Below are positions 23,869-37,371 of a stretch of DNA of 64,000 nucleotides, piece after piece; position 1 is the first letter of the stretch; the number at the start of each line of letters is the position of its first letter. A program made the translations under genes and the position numbers. The stretch spans positions 124,001 to 188,000 of the forward strand of contig LUGG01000044.1 of assembly GCA_001683735.1 (NCBI GenBank). Reading direction: 5' to 3'. The notes beneath the pieces are model-generated. The model was not told the DNA's origin. It searched no databases and saw nothing but the letters and a program-made list of their open reading frames with translations. The stretch is from Grifola frondosa (lineage: Eukaryota > Basidiomycota > Agaricomycetes > Polyporales > Grifolaceae).

Positions 23869-25000
23869 TTCAGTCAACGCCGGCGTCCCATGTTAGAAGA
23901 TCCAGGTCACATTCGACTGATGAGGGGCGTCTGCGTGCCACGCCTCGGTAAGTCAGGAACGAAGTCCGTAACAGAGAGTGGCAGTTGACCCTGGGGCGTT
24001 CTTCATGATCGAGATCATCGTGAAGATTGTGGGCGCAAACGTGCTCTTCCTTGCCGTTCGGACACTCTTCCCCCGCCTTGCCTGAGCTATAGCAGTCGTT
24101 CTGGCGCTGCTCTGCATGCTGCGCATGGGATTGAAATCCATATGCATGAGAGTCGCTCGTAGATCATTAGAAGTCCAGGTGCTCACCTTACCATTCCACC
24201 ACGCTCATATGGAGGGAATAAAGTCGTATCAACTTGGGTAGCGTCTTTATTCAGTCCGCTCTCACCGGTTTACCAGCTGACCTGGTAGAGAAGATAAAGG
24301 CAACGACGGCTGCGAAAGAGTGGCAAAGAAACAGCGTTCCGTTCCCAATGCTGCACCTGATCCCTGCGACAACTTCCGCAGATCAGGATCCCCCATGATT
24401 TCCGAGCCCATCTGGATAGGACTCGAATACCAACAGATCGACACCTCGAGTTCAAGGAGCACAGGTTAAGAACACTCTTTCACCTGCACGGGAACTCCTC
24501 TAGAACACGGAACTTACTGCCACGACTTTTAAAGCGGTCACCAGATGCCAGTGCGGCTAAGCAAATGTGTAGCAGACGACACAAAGAAGAACACGCTGCT
24601 CGGGATGCGGTTGAAATCAGTTGCTAAATGAGGCGCTTGTGAATTGTTATGCCCGCATCGAGCCGAGATAGCGAAAGAATCGTCGCTGAAAGGTAGGCAG
24701 TCCGACCTAAAAAGGCAGTGCAGACGAGGATAGCTCATCGCGATAGAACGGGCTATACAAACGATGTCTCCGAGTCTTAGTACGAGTTGTCAAGTCACAT
24801 TGACTACAGACTAAAGGATCTGACATAATGAAAATAGGTAACACGAACCATCGTAAGGTCCGTTGCAAGGTCCGTTGACATTTTGATGTCGAGTTCGACT
24901 TAAACCAAGCGTACTAGATCATGAGACAAAGGGACATTAGCATTCATGCAAAGCACTGAGGTCGCATGATATTGTACCATCGCACGCAATACACGGGCCA
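23869..25000. other. unassigned region
   Basis: Between the short segment and RVB1. A minus-strand open frame from about 24175 to 23895 is rich in Cys, His, Asp and Glu (for example NDCYSSGKAGEECPNGKEEH). The plus strand opposite encodes a hydrophobic stretch (MIEIIVKIVGANVLFLAVRT). I cannot decide which, if either, is coding. Confidence 0.35.
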
Positions 25001-26813
<1,813 letters not shown>

Positions 26814-27001
26814 CGAGTTGGGCGTCGCTGAACGTTCAACGCGCGTCGCGCACTCCTTCCGCTTCGCGAACGCTCGTTGCGGTTCACGTGCCACAAAATG
26901 ATCTGAGCTCCGATCTTTGCTCCCGAATCTCCGCTACGTCTCGTTGTGGCTGCTGCGCTCTCCGCTATCTACCGCGGAAAGCCTCTTCCCATTTCTTGAA
27001 T

Positions 27002-27865
27002 ATGTCTTTAAAACCATATGTTCAGCCTGGAGAACCTTTGCATGACTTTTTGCGCTCTTTCTGGCAACGGCAAGTCGATGCAGCGGAACAAGAAACTCCT
27101 GACTACCGTCATCCGCCTTTGCCTCTGGCGCGGATAAAGAAGGTCATGAAGAGTGACCCTGAAGTCAAAGTGAGCTGCTTTGCGTGAAGCCTGTCTGAAC
27201 TTGTGCACGTCCTAATCTTGAAGCAGATGATCGCAGCGGATGGTTCGTAAATATCATGAGATGAGACATCTGCAATATCTAATCGGGGCGGTAGCTCCAA
27301 TATTGTTCTGCAAGGCCTGTGAAAGTGGGTCCCCCCCCCCCGTTTGCCTCTGCTGTCGCTGGTTTCATCAATGATCATCTCAGTATTTATTGCGGAAATA
27401 ACGGCACGCGCGTTCATCATCGCTGATTCCAACAAGCGACGTACACTATCGCGCGCCGACATAGCGAAAGCTCTGAGCAAGTCTGATCAGTTTGACTTCC
27501 TTATCGATATCGTTCCACGCGAGGAGCCAGTGGCTACAGGAGCACCAGGCCCGGCCGCGACTGGTCGTTCTCAGAAAAAATCAGGCAGTTCGCAAGCGAA
27601 ACTTGACCAAGTGAGAATATAATCCTTGTCCGATGCACTATGTAGTCACCAAGTACCCGCAGAAGCAAGCTGCCAGCCGAGAAGACTCGCATCTTGACTC
27701 TTTGGAAAACAATGAACTGCACAACGGCAACGATTCTACTGTTGTTCTAGACCAGGTGGGTTATTGTTGATCTACTGCTCCCCTCGGATTGCAAAGCCCA
27801 TTCTGCACCAGCTCCAGACCCTTCTGAAACCTCCAGGACCTATTGAACAGCGTGCCCTCTCATAG
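27002..27865 (+). CDS. HAP5: CCAAT-binding factor subunit HAP5 / NF-YC (histone fold)
   Basis: Histone-fold subunit that pairs with HAP3/NF-YB and HAP2/NF-YA to bind CCAAT boxes in the nucleus. It starts [20 protein letters not shown]. Exons then give [28 protein letters not shown], the NF-YC hallmark, then FCKACE and [20 protein letters not shown], then [20 protein letters not shown]. Introns are short; the third (from 27327) begins with a run of ten C. The C-terminal exons after SSQAKLDQ are acidic and Gln/Asn-rich. The final exon and the stop at 27863-27865 depend on one of two possible acceptors. Confidence 0.85.
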
Positions 27866-29142
27866 GGCGAACGTGGACTATATACACCTTAACTCACGAT
27901 ATCTGCTTCGATCTGGCGAAACTTGTTGTATTACTATTCGATATTCAATATTCAATGTCCGCGAATGATGATCGCGTACTACCCAAATGCTTTCATGGAG
28001 GCTTTTTAGTGTTTAATACGTTTTCCGCTGGGTGTTTCTTCAGAAATTATCTTTCGTGCGTTTTCTCCTCAGCTGGGTGGCCCCATGCAAGGTACACGCA
28101 AGTAGTCTGCACTCCCTACTGCTAGACCTGGCCGTGATCTCCCTGTGATCTCAAATGCCGCTGTAACTCCTCTGACTTCGCTTTCCAATGACCTGACCTG
28201 ACCCACTCACCGAAATGCAAGAATTTAGGCCCTTTTCCAGGATGTCATATTTATGCGCCTATATCTATGCCTTTTTTGTCAATTGAACTCCCGGGTACAG
28301 TTCAGCTAGATGCTTCAACTTCGCATATGCACCGGGATATACTCTAGGTGCGGACTGCCCTTGTTTCAGGATGATTGACTTACGTACCTAACAATCGTAG
28401 GTGGAAGGGATTCTTCTCATTACGCATTCCGCTGGCAGAAATTTGAATTGATTTGACGCACGTCGGTTGTATTGATGTAGAACGTCCGCGTCAAGCCTAA
28501 ACAGGTACCCATCCGGTGACACCTCCCATCCGGATTATTCATAACGGAACAGTGAACATAGACTATGAAGTTCTAACGGCCTTTGTTACCTCTTGTCACG
28601 TTTTGAAACTAAGTTTTCTTTCAGTCAATACTGGTTGGCGACAGCTCATGCGTCGAATGTGAGGGTGAGTTGTTTCTGAGAGTTTTATTCAAGAACTTTG
28701 GTGGACCGTTATCTCAGGCCTAGTGATCTACCAGAATATGGAATTGCAGTCCTCACCGTCGAATGTCAGAAGTCTCCACGCTTATAAAACCAAGGTAAAT
28801 ACATGTCTCCCTGCGGAAATTAGGTACGTTTGGATTGTGTTCGGATATGTGATTATTATTCAATTATACTCGTTCCTCAGCGCCAGGAGTCTGCTCATTC
28901 AGGTCTACCGATCGCAATTTTCACTTTTGTTAGGTACGATGCAGATAGAACGCAGGAACGCCCGCGTAAGTTGTCAACCCGGAATCTGCAACTACCGGAG
29001 ATGTATTGCGATGTTGTTTGGTGAACTCGACCTGTGACTAAGAGCAGGATCTGTATAAAAGCACATCTTGCACGCTCTGTTCTGCAGCAGCACTCCAGCA
29101 GCTTCATTTCACTCGTCCAGCCAAACTCTTCTACTATCTACA
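27866..29142. other. intergenic, nothing recognised
   Basis: 1.3 kb without a supported gene. A short plus-strand open frame near 28735-29037 has no domain or neighbouring exons. Confidence 0.45.
29054..29061 (+). promoter_or_regulatory. TATA box of the unrecognised gene at 29143
   Basis: TATAAAAG, about 85 bp upstream of the ATG at 29143. The leader between is C/T-rich, as in highly expressed fungal genes. Confidence 0.5.
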
Positions 29143-30924
29143 ATGACTACTAGGACTCTCACTTTCAAAAGGTGAATACATATATTGTTATTCACAGACA
29201 TTCTGTACTAATTACGCATCTATTCAGCACCAACCTTGGCGACAATGTCAACCTTTTACTTTGCTTCACTTCTCCGTCTCCCGATCTATTTGTGAAACAG
29301 TTCCCCATTGCGTGGAGGTAATATTTTCTACCCTACGAGCATAGACGAAGTTTAACATACCAGCACAGGGTCACTACGCTTGCTGCACAGGGTCTGTATT
29401 TGATATGCGATCCGGTGCGGCCACAATTTACTTACCTCTCATGTACCTTACAGGTCGGTCTTCTTTGACTGCGACCTATGTGAATACGTGAGTTACATGA
29501 TTCAATTTTCAAAAGGATGGGTCTAATAATCTCTATGCAGCCTCGGCTTCTGCACCACTCAAGTTGGTGCCGGCCAAACTGTTACGGCTGGAAATTACAT
29601 TCCGATCGATGTATGCTTGCGTTTATCTTCACGTGATAGCTCTGTTAATATTTCATGCATCATCATAGGTTGGACAGCAGACAACCTTGACTGTGGATTC
29701 TAGCGTCCGCCCTCCGGTTTCTTACTTTTTGGTCAGCCGGTACGAGGAATATACACCTGATACAAGGCTGACTGTATTGTATAAAGGATCCAACTTCCCT
29801 TGGGGGCCCCTATGTTAAAGCGATTAACAACACTGGAGGACCTGCGAATATTGGGCTCGGTGTGTAGCAAAATTGTTCTGACACATATACTCCACTGACT
29901 TCGATTTTAGGTTTCGTCACGGATCTCAACCAACCCACGGAGGTGATGAACACTGCTCTTCTTTTCAAGAATGTCGGGTTCGTCCATTCACGAGGCCAGT
30001 GTTATTCGACGCTTATTGATGTTGGCTCTTAGCGATGGTCTCTCGGTTACGGGCGATTTTACACCCAAGCTCAGGGCATACATTGCCCTTGACTATCAGG
30101 AGACCCAACTCCTCCGTGCTGACATTCAGAGTGTTAATCCCATCTGGGAGGCGGATCTGGTCAGCCTGCAGCCCTCTACTGTTATCATTGTCGCTCGGAG
30201 CAGTAGCGGTGGATACACGGCGACGCAATTGGGCACTAGCTTTACTGATGATGATTTGATGATCACGAGTTCCCCTTCTGTGCACAGCTTCGATGAAGGC
30301 AAGGTGTGTTGCATTGAGCATTGTTCTTAGCTCAAATGTCACTGACCTGGAATTCAGATGAGGATCTATGGTGCCGAACTTGCCTTCCCGATGTCGAATC
30401 TTGTGGTGCAAGGGATGAAGGCTATTGCAGAGCAGCTCATAAGCAGAGGGTATCAACTTAAATTCACCTACAAGGTCCGTGCATAAATCGTCACGAAAAG
30501 CTTCCCTGCTGAAATCTATGCGAACAGGAGGGCAGCTCTGAGGCAAGCGTAGAGCTGACCCTGCCGTACGGTGCCAGCTGTGACCAGGCGGAGACGGAGC
30601 TGCTCACTGCCATGGACGCCCAGCTGCACTCGAACGAGAAGGCTAATATCAAGGGACACACCGGCTCGCTCATGGTCAGTGAAGGAGAGGACTTTACGTA
30701 CTGGTCCGAGATCAATCCGGCCTCTGCGGAGTGGTTCCTGACTCGCAAGGTGTGTTGCATGATCGTGATAGGTAGTGCTATGTCTAATCGCGGACCAGGG
30801 CCCTCTCAATGGTGGTCGCTACCACCCTCCGCCGCGCATTGGCTACCTCGCTTCGACTGCCGCCAATGCAACTCAGAATCGCCCTCTTTCGAAGAAGCTC
30901 TCTGCCCTTAGCTTGAGGGGTTAA
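29143..30924 (+). CDS. uncharacterised protein, long member of a two-copy family
   Basis: I do not recognise this protein. Exons read MTTRTLTFKSTNLGDNVNLL, then VKQFPIAWRVTTLAAQG, TLGFCTTQVGAGQTVTAGNY, IPIDVGQQTTLTVDSS, GGPYVKAINNTGGPANIGLG, EVMNTALLFKNVGDGLSVTG, FTPKLRAYIALDYQETQLL and PIWEADLVSLQPSTVIIVAR. A tail of roughly 170 further residues begins TSFTDDDLMITSS, includes MRIYGAELAFPMSNLVVQGM, LTLPYGASCDQAETELLTAM and GKGPLNGGRYHPPPRI-like segments, and ends KLSALSLRG. No signal peptide or membrane helix is evident; it is beta-strand-like with many Thr/Val. The paralogue at 60834-61917 lacks the tail and stops after ATQLG. About ten short introns at shared positions; no frame break. Confidence 0.7.
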
Positions 30925-31165
30925 GAGTTCGGAAGCTGGTGGGGATGATTCTAGATATTGTCCACCTCTCACGCATTTCTTGGTCAAGGATCTGTTTGTA
31001 TGCAGCGAATTATCTGGTCACTATGATACATGGGTTTTAATCTATTCCAGCCCCTTGCCGACGATCCGCAGTGGATTGATTGACATCAACAAATGCATTT
31101 TCGAGGCGTGTACATTCACACGTTGATGTCTAATTACAAGTCGTGCCATAGAACGGAAACTGAGT

Positions 31166-33278
31166 CTAACTTTGTCCTTCCTTCGGAGAAGTTTCCTCCA
31201 CTACACTTTCTAATTTGTCCAATTCCTCCACTCGCGTCCTTTCCTCATCCACAGCCCTCTGCCCAGTCTCATCCAGCCCATACTTGGAGTCTGTCTCCTT
31301 CTTCATCGGAACCTCTTTCAGCAGAAAGACTGTCAAGAAGCCTAGCCCAGAGATACCTATCATCGTCTTCCACACGACTGCCATGCTCGTGGCGAACGCG
31401 GCCTGCACCTCCGAGCGCAAAGGCTCTTGCAGCGATGGGATCTGCGGAATAGCGGCGTACGCGATCTCGAGGCCCTTCGGAAATTGCGCGACGAAGTCGG
31501 GGGGCAGGTTCCTCTTCAGCTCATTTTGAAGGATCGTGCTGGAGATAGTAATTCCCCACGTCTACATATCGATTTTTTAATATTCTGCAGATTCTAACGG
31601 AATTGGCATCCTACCTGAGCAAATGCTCGAACAAAAGCAAAGAAGGCAAGAGCCGCTGCAGTTCGCGACACCGGAAGCGGCGCGAGCACAGGAAAAATGG
31701 TGGCCGCAAACTACGTGGTAGTAATAATCAGCGTATATCGTATGAGATTCCCCGGTTGGCACTCACGATGGCACCAGTTCCGGCGGAGGCAACAATTTGG
31801 TAGCCTACCCAGTGTCCGACAGGTGCATTCGCTCGAAGCAAGGTAAGCAGGCCGAACCCAACAATGGTGATCGCCCATCCGACCGCGTTCGCAGGGCGGT
31901 ATTTGTTCATTACTTGGACTGCCACGCCCGCAATCAATGCGAAGAAGGCAATCACAAGGGCCGTAGCGAGCAAATCGACGCCCGAACGGATAGGCGAAGC
32001 GCCAAGACTTGCTTGAAAATATACTGGAAGATAATCTAGTCCTCTCATTCAGCGTTGACAGAAAGGAAAATAATATTAGCAGGTACTTACATATTATAGA
32101 AATGCTCGTGATTCCGTGGATCGTCGTCGCTATATATCTGTTCTCGTGAGATCAGAGGAACACGCAGGTAACATCAGATAAGGTCACTCATACCCACTGA
32201 AACTCGTGCGATTGCTCACAACTTGCCAAGGAATTGTCGGCTCTCGGGGAATATTCCGCTCGTACAGGAAGAACAGACAGGTAAGTGCTAACCCAATGAT
32301 TAGGGGCGCGAGGACGTGGGCCGAGTCCCAAGGATAATGTATCCCGCCCCACGTTAAGCCAATAACAGCAAGCGTAATGCCTGAAATTACAATGAAGTTT
32401 CCCCTAAGTTTAAATCAGCAGATTCTCTACGGAGTTACTTCCCGGAAGACTTACAGCCAATCTACACGCTCTAACTTGGCTCTCATAGATCCCTCTGGAG
32501 TTTGAACACGTAGAAAACCGACAACGAGCGCGAACGCGATTCCGCTCAAGGGGAGGTTCAGGTCTGTGAAATTAGTGAGGTCAGCAGGATGAAATGAAAG
32601 CATATACTGTTACTCGCAAAACAACCATCGCCACGATGCCTTTTGAGCGAATATACCTCCCTGAACAAATTGCACTGTTATGTCCGATATCTTTTATTGA
32701 CAAGAGAATGACACTTACGAGCGGGGGTCCGATACCGGAGGCAAAGGACCATGTGAGACCAAGAATCCCTTGGTAGACCCCACGCTCGGCGAGTGGCACG
32801 AGGTCGGAGGTGAGGATCTCTGTCAAGTTGATGATGCCTCCACCGCCTATTCCTTGGACGGCTGAAGGGCTTGTAAGATTTCACCATATCAAATCTCACA
32901 AAGAACAAGCTTACTTCTAGCGGCAATGAGCATGTTCATATTTTGCGCCGCCCCGGCCAAGGCGCTACCCAAACAGAAGACTATGGCAAGTAACATGATG
33001 GGCTTACGCCCGAATATGTCGGCAAGGCTCCCTGACAATGGAAGTATGGCTGTGCTCGAGAGGGCATAGGCAGAACCGACCCAAACGAAGTTGTCGGCAC
33101 CATGGAGGTCGTCTGTGATGGTGGGGAGAGCGGTTGCGACGCCGGTGAGATCAAGAGCGCTGAGGAATATTGAAACAATTATGGCGCAAAATGATAGCCA
33201 GAAGGCTGAGCCCTTTCCATTGCTCGCCGCATTCTCGTGAGTGGCCTTGAGCTCGAGAGGAGGTTCTTCTGTAGACAT
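31166..33278 (-). CDS. MFS multidrug transporter (DHA2-like, 14 TM)
   Basis: Plasma-membrane proton antiporter of the drug:H+ antiporter-2 type. It starts MSTEEPPLELKATHEN at 33278. TM1 is SFCAIIVSIFLSALDLTGVA with the LDxT-like motif; then come FVWVGSAYALSSTAILPLSG and SLADIFGRKPIML (motif A). Next are NLTEILTSDLVPLAERGVYQ, GILGLTWSFASGIGPPL (motif C-like), NLPLSGIAFALVVGF, VDWLGNFIVISGITLA, YYLPVYFQASLGASP and AYAAIPQIP-type C-terminal loops. The cytosolic tail is Glu/Lys-rich and ends VVEETSPKEGQS. About eight introns, no frame break. Substrate is unknown; export of toxic compounds is the usual role. Confidence 0.85.
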
Positions 33279-34540
33279 GGGTTAAGAAAGTTTGAATTAA
33301 AGCCGCGGCACAGCAAACGCATCATTATATCGTGCATATGGAGTGTGCTTACTGATACTACTTATCTGAAAACTCACAAAGTACTTCACGATGACTGGCA
33401 GGTGTATTAAGACGATTGCGGCAGGAATTTTGAAACAGCAAAAAACTGGACTCAGACGTCGAGCGATCCAGTACACCAGATTCTCGATCGAATGATCCCT
33501 TTGATAGAATGGGATAGCGGCATCTCTCCGACAGGGTTCGCGGCAATTCTCCGCTTCCGTCCCGCTAGGCTATTCGTTTTCTGCTAGCTATGCATGAATG
33601 CGGGTTTCCAAAAATACAGTCTGTCTCCAAAATGATGGTAAGAGCGTCATGCGCTTCAGTATGTGACAAGTTGATTTGAGTAGGATGGAGATACAAATCT
33701 TGACATGATGAGCTTTCTGATCTTGGAATATCGAGAGTGGCTCTGATTACTTTTGACAGAATACGATGATGAAAACGCTTGTGCTCGGGCGACTGAAGAT
33801 CAGAATGTTCGATTTAGTTCACGTGGTGTCGGTATGATGCCGCTCGGTGTGTTGCCGTAGGGCAGCTGAGTACGTAGGGAATCCATAAACTAGTGATGAG
33901 GAAGCACAACATGAATTGGTCATATTCATCCAGAGTATTACTAGTACTTACCTTTATATAGATTACAAACGTTCAACGTTCAATCTCAGGGGGCGAGGAT
34001 GTCTCAGTCATGTCGAGCACAAATTACATAAACGTGAAGTTCGCACAGATGGCTCAGGTAATTGAGGCTCTCGTGCGCCTAAAGTTTAGCCAAAATTTCC
34101 ATAGGACCAAGCGTGCTCGATAGAACATGGTGGTGCTGCTTAGAACTTCGCAAAGTAAGGAGAGCGGCGTGTCCCCAGTGTGACCGAATACTAAAAGCGC
34201 AATTTGGCACGTTATAAGCATACCAACAACTAACACAAATGCCCGCTGTGAGATTCAAGCCGTATGTGAAGATAAAAAGACGAAGCTTGGTGGTTAGACG
34301 ACCCACAACTTGTTGTATCTTGAGTATCTCTCTTGAGTGCAACCTTCGAAGTTCGAACTTACCGTGACCGTGGCTGCCAGCTGGTCACATTCAACGTATC
34401 ACGTGCACGATGGTTAACGTGTCCGAGCGCTTCCCGAACTGTCCTTTCTCTTCCTAAGTCCTCTCTTTCAGTCCACGAGTTTAGCTGTGTTTGACGCTTT
34501 TCTGCGCTGGTTATTATTTGACGAATCTCAGGAAAACGTA
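33279..34540. other. divergent intergenic region
   Basis: 1.26 kb between the MFS gene and the DnaJ/TPR gene, holding both promoters. Short open frames on the minus strand near 34054-34342 have no recognisable content. Confidence 0.45.
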
Positions 34541-36504
34541 ATGCTTATACGGCTATCTATTCTTGTCCCGTCTCTCTACGCCATCCTTATTTATGGTGCC
34601 AACGCGGAACCAAACCAGGCTCCAAGTGGTTCGGGATCAGCCCTGTATCCTCCAGGTCTCTTGCCGTTGATAAATCGAGCGAATGTGTTCCTTTCTACTG
34701 GCCAGTTCAATGATGCTGCCAAGGCTTATTCCGAAGCCATAGGTGAGTGTTTAGATAATGAATGACGACGGTTCGATTATGTTCCATTACTGTCCCAGTC
34801 ATGTATATGATGGCTTACCTTGCTCACAGAACAGTCACCGGCTGATTACCTTCTCTACTACAAACGCGCAACTGCATACTACTCTTTAAGCCGTCACCCT
34901 GCCGCACTGGCGGATTTCGACCAAGTGCTCTCCCTTACTTCCAACACCTTCGACAAAGCGAACTTGATGAAGGCCCGAATCCACGCAAAAGACGGTCACT
35001 TTGCTGATGCGCGGGATGCGCTGAGAAAGTACACTACAAAGGTGAAAGCCGACCAGGCAGCGCAAGAGATCATGATGTCAATCACAGAAGGCGAGCTGGC
35101 TGCGAAGAAAGCAGGCCAAGCGATGCGCGCGAAGCTGTGGACGGCATGTGTAGAGGCTGCATCCACGGCGTTGGCTACGGCATCGCATTCTCTCGAATTA
35201 AGGCGGCAGCGTGCAGATTGTGCGCTCGCCGCAGGGGATATCGAGAGCGCCGTCGGTGACCTGACGTAGGTTATAGCACTTTGGATACGTGTTGCATGAG
35301 CTCACATACTGTCGGACAGACGCCTGACACACCTCACGACTCCTTCGACTACCCTCCTCATGAAGATATTCCGCCTGTCGTACTTCCTCTTCCCGTATAC
35401 CTCATTTTCCCAATCACAGTCCCCTGCACTCTCAACACTGAAACAATGCTTGCATTACGACCCTGACTCTTCGCAATGCCTGCCCGCCCACCGATTGGTC
35501 AAAGCCTTTGACAAGAGCTTTAAGAACCTTGATAAGCTTTTGGAAGCCGAGGATTGGCGTGGCATTGTCAAGTTGCTGGCGGGCTCAAGCGAGGGTGATG
35601 GCGACGGTTTCGTCGCTAAGTTCGATGCAGCACTGGACGCGCACGTGACGCGCGCTGCGCTGGACATTCCGTCCTTTGTCCCATTACCGAATGCACGCCA
35701 CACCTCGCCCCGGCGCGCAGTGCTTCTGCGCGCATTGTGCAATGCCCATGTGAAGCTTGGGGATGCTAGACGGGGTGAGCGATGGTGTGAGGCGTTGTTG
35801 GAAATGGAGGGTTTGCAGGACGATGCAGATGGACTTATAGGACGCGCAGAAGCATTGATGATTAAAGAGGAGTGGGAGGAGGCGGTGAGGGTCTTGGAAC
35901 GTGCATTTGAGGCGAGCGGTCGGTCGAGTCGCGAGGTATGTCCTATTTCAGATACGTGTTTACAGGGATTGATATTGGCACCAATCACCTTCTCAGATAC
36001 ACCAGCGATTGCAAAAGGCTCAGAAGCTACTGAAGCAGTCTCGCCAGAAGGATTACTACAAGGTTTTAGATGTCGCGCGTGATGCAGACAACAAGACAAT
36101 CAAGAAAGCTTAGTATGTCTTGCATTATTTATGAGCCAAACATCAGACTCAGTGTTTTGCATAGCCGGAAGGCTACGATGAAGGCGCACCCCGACAAGGG
36201 TGGCAGTGAGGCTAAGATGGCCGCCGTCAACGAGGCTTATGAGGTATTGAGCAACTCAGGTGGGTCTTCTTGATTGCTTTTAACGACATGTTTGCTTACC
36301 ATCAACGAACCTGCAGAGCTCCGGCAGCGCTTCGACAACGGCGACGATCCGAACGATCCTATGGCACAGCAGGGCGGCCATCCCTTCACGGGTGGGTTCC
36401 CCGGCGGCGCTCAGCAGTTCGCGCACTTCTTCCAAAGCGGCGGCTTCCCAGGGGGCTTCCAGTTCCACTTTAATTCTCCAGGTCAACATGGACGCGGACA
36501 TTAG
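34541..36504 (+). CDS. ER-luminal TPR/DnaJ co-chaperone (DNAJC3/P58IPK-like)
   Basis: Co-chaperone of ER Hsp70 (BiP/Kar2), acting in folding and stress control. It begins with signal peptide MLIRLSILVPSLYAILIYGA. TPR units follow: LINRANVFLSTGQFNDAAKA, YLLYYKRATAYYSLSRHPAA, DFDQVLSLTSNTFDKANLM, RQRADCALAAGDIESAVGDL, VKLGDARRGERWCEALLEME and AEALMIKEEWEEAVRVLERA. A C-terminal J domain opens KDYYKVLDVARDADNKTIKK and has the HPD triad in MKAHPDKGG. A Gly/Phe-rich tail (HPFTGGFPGGAQQFAHFFQS) ends GQHGRGH. Seven or so exons, no frame break. The order signal peptide-TPR-J is diagnostic. Confidence 0.87.
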
Positions 36505-37371
36505 ATGTCCTGAGACATATTTCGCATCCCTTACCTATATCTTTCTTCGTTCTTTGTATGTTTTGCATGTCGAGCTCTGTTACAAAGCGTGCTGTACGAT
36601 ACCCAAATCAATGTGACAAGATGGACTGTTGCGAGATAGCTGGTGTGTTGGCGATGCAAAAATGTATGATATATAAGTTTTCGTGTCAGGCTAGATTGTT
36701 CGCGTTATGTTCTGTCGTTATCGCTTTGAAAGCTGGTTGATCCTTATATAATATTGGTTGGCTCAGGACATTATTCTGTTGCGTCAAATAGGGTCTCAAA
36801 ACGTTTGCAAGAAATCACGACTAGCCAATCAGTGTGTATCTACGTTAAAGCACACTAACTCACAGCTTTTGCGAATGATTGCCATCGGAAGTTCTTGGTT
36901 GCGATTCTGAGCCGCTGCAGAGGGAATCCAGCTTCAGCCCGGTGGTGAATACAATCTGTAATCACGCGCAGTTAATAATGTCGCGTGTATTCATTATTTA
37001 GGACGTTTGACTCTAAAATGTCCTCACAGCGATGGCCATCCGCATGTCTTTACACTGTGGCGAGAGCCACATATCTGAGATCTATGATCCTAGGTACGTA
37101 GGTTAATCGCGTCGGAACCAGGATATAGAAATGACCTTATGAATTATCTTGTACGGCTGAATTGAGCTCAAACACAACCTAGGGAAGATATTGAGAGACA
37201 AAAAAGTCGTATAACCGGAAAAGATACTTGATCGCGGAATAAGATCAGTTGTAGCGCCGATATTGTTGCGGACAATCAATTATCGTTCTCTTTTCAAACT
37301 CAGAATGGGTGATAGGAAACTCGGGCTTCCAATTTGTATTTTCTGGCATCCTCTCGTGAACTCCATTGACG
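36505..37371. other. intergenic, nothing recognised
   Basis: 867 bp between two plus-strand genes, AT-rich, no coding signal. It contains the IMP dehydrogenase promoter. Confidence 0.5.

Noticed and set aside
24004..24088. Hydrophobic plus-strand peptide MIEIIVKIVGANVLFLAVRT as a small membrane protein.
   Set aside because: No upstream exons or promoter; it lies opposite a long hydrophilic minus-strand frame, which commonly mirrors as hydrophobic.
24110..24216. tRNA-Arg-like stretch on the minus strand (GTGGTGGAATGGTAAGG, then CTTCTAA, then GGATTTCAATCCC).
   Set aside because: A- and B-box-like words are present, but neither the anticodon stem nor the acceptor stem can pair, even allowing an intron.
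34054..34342. Minus-strand open frames upstream of the DnaJ/TPR gene.
   Set aside because: No domain, no splice-consistent extension; they overlap the promoter region.
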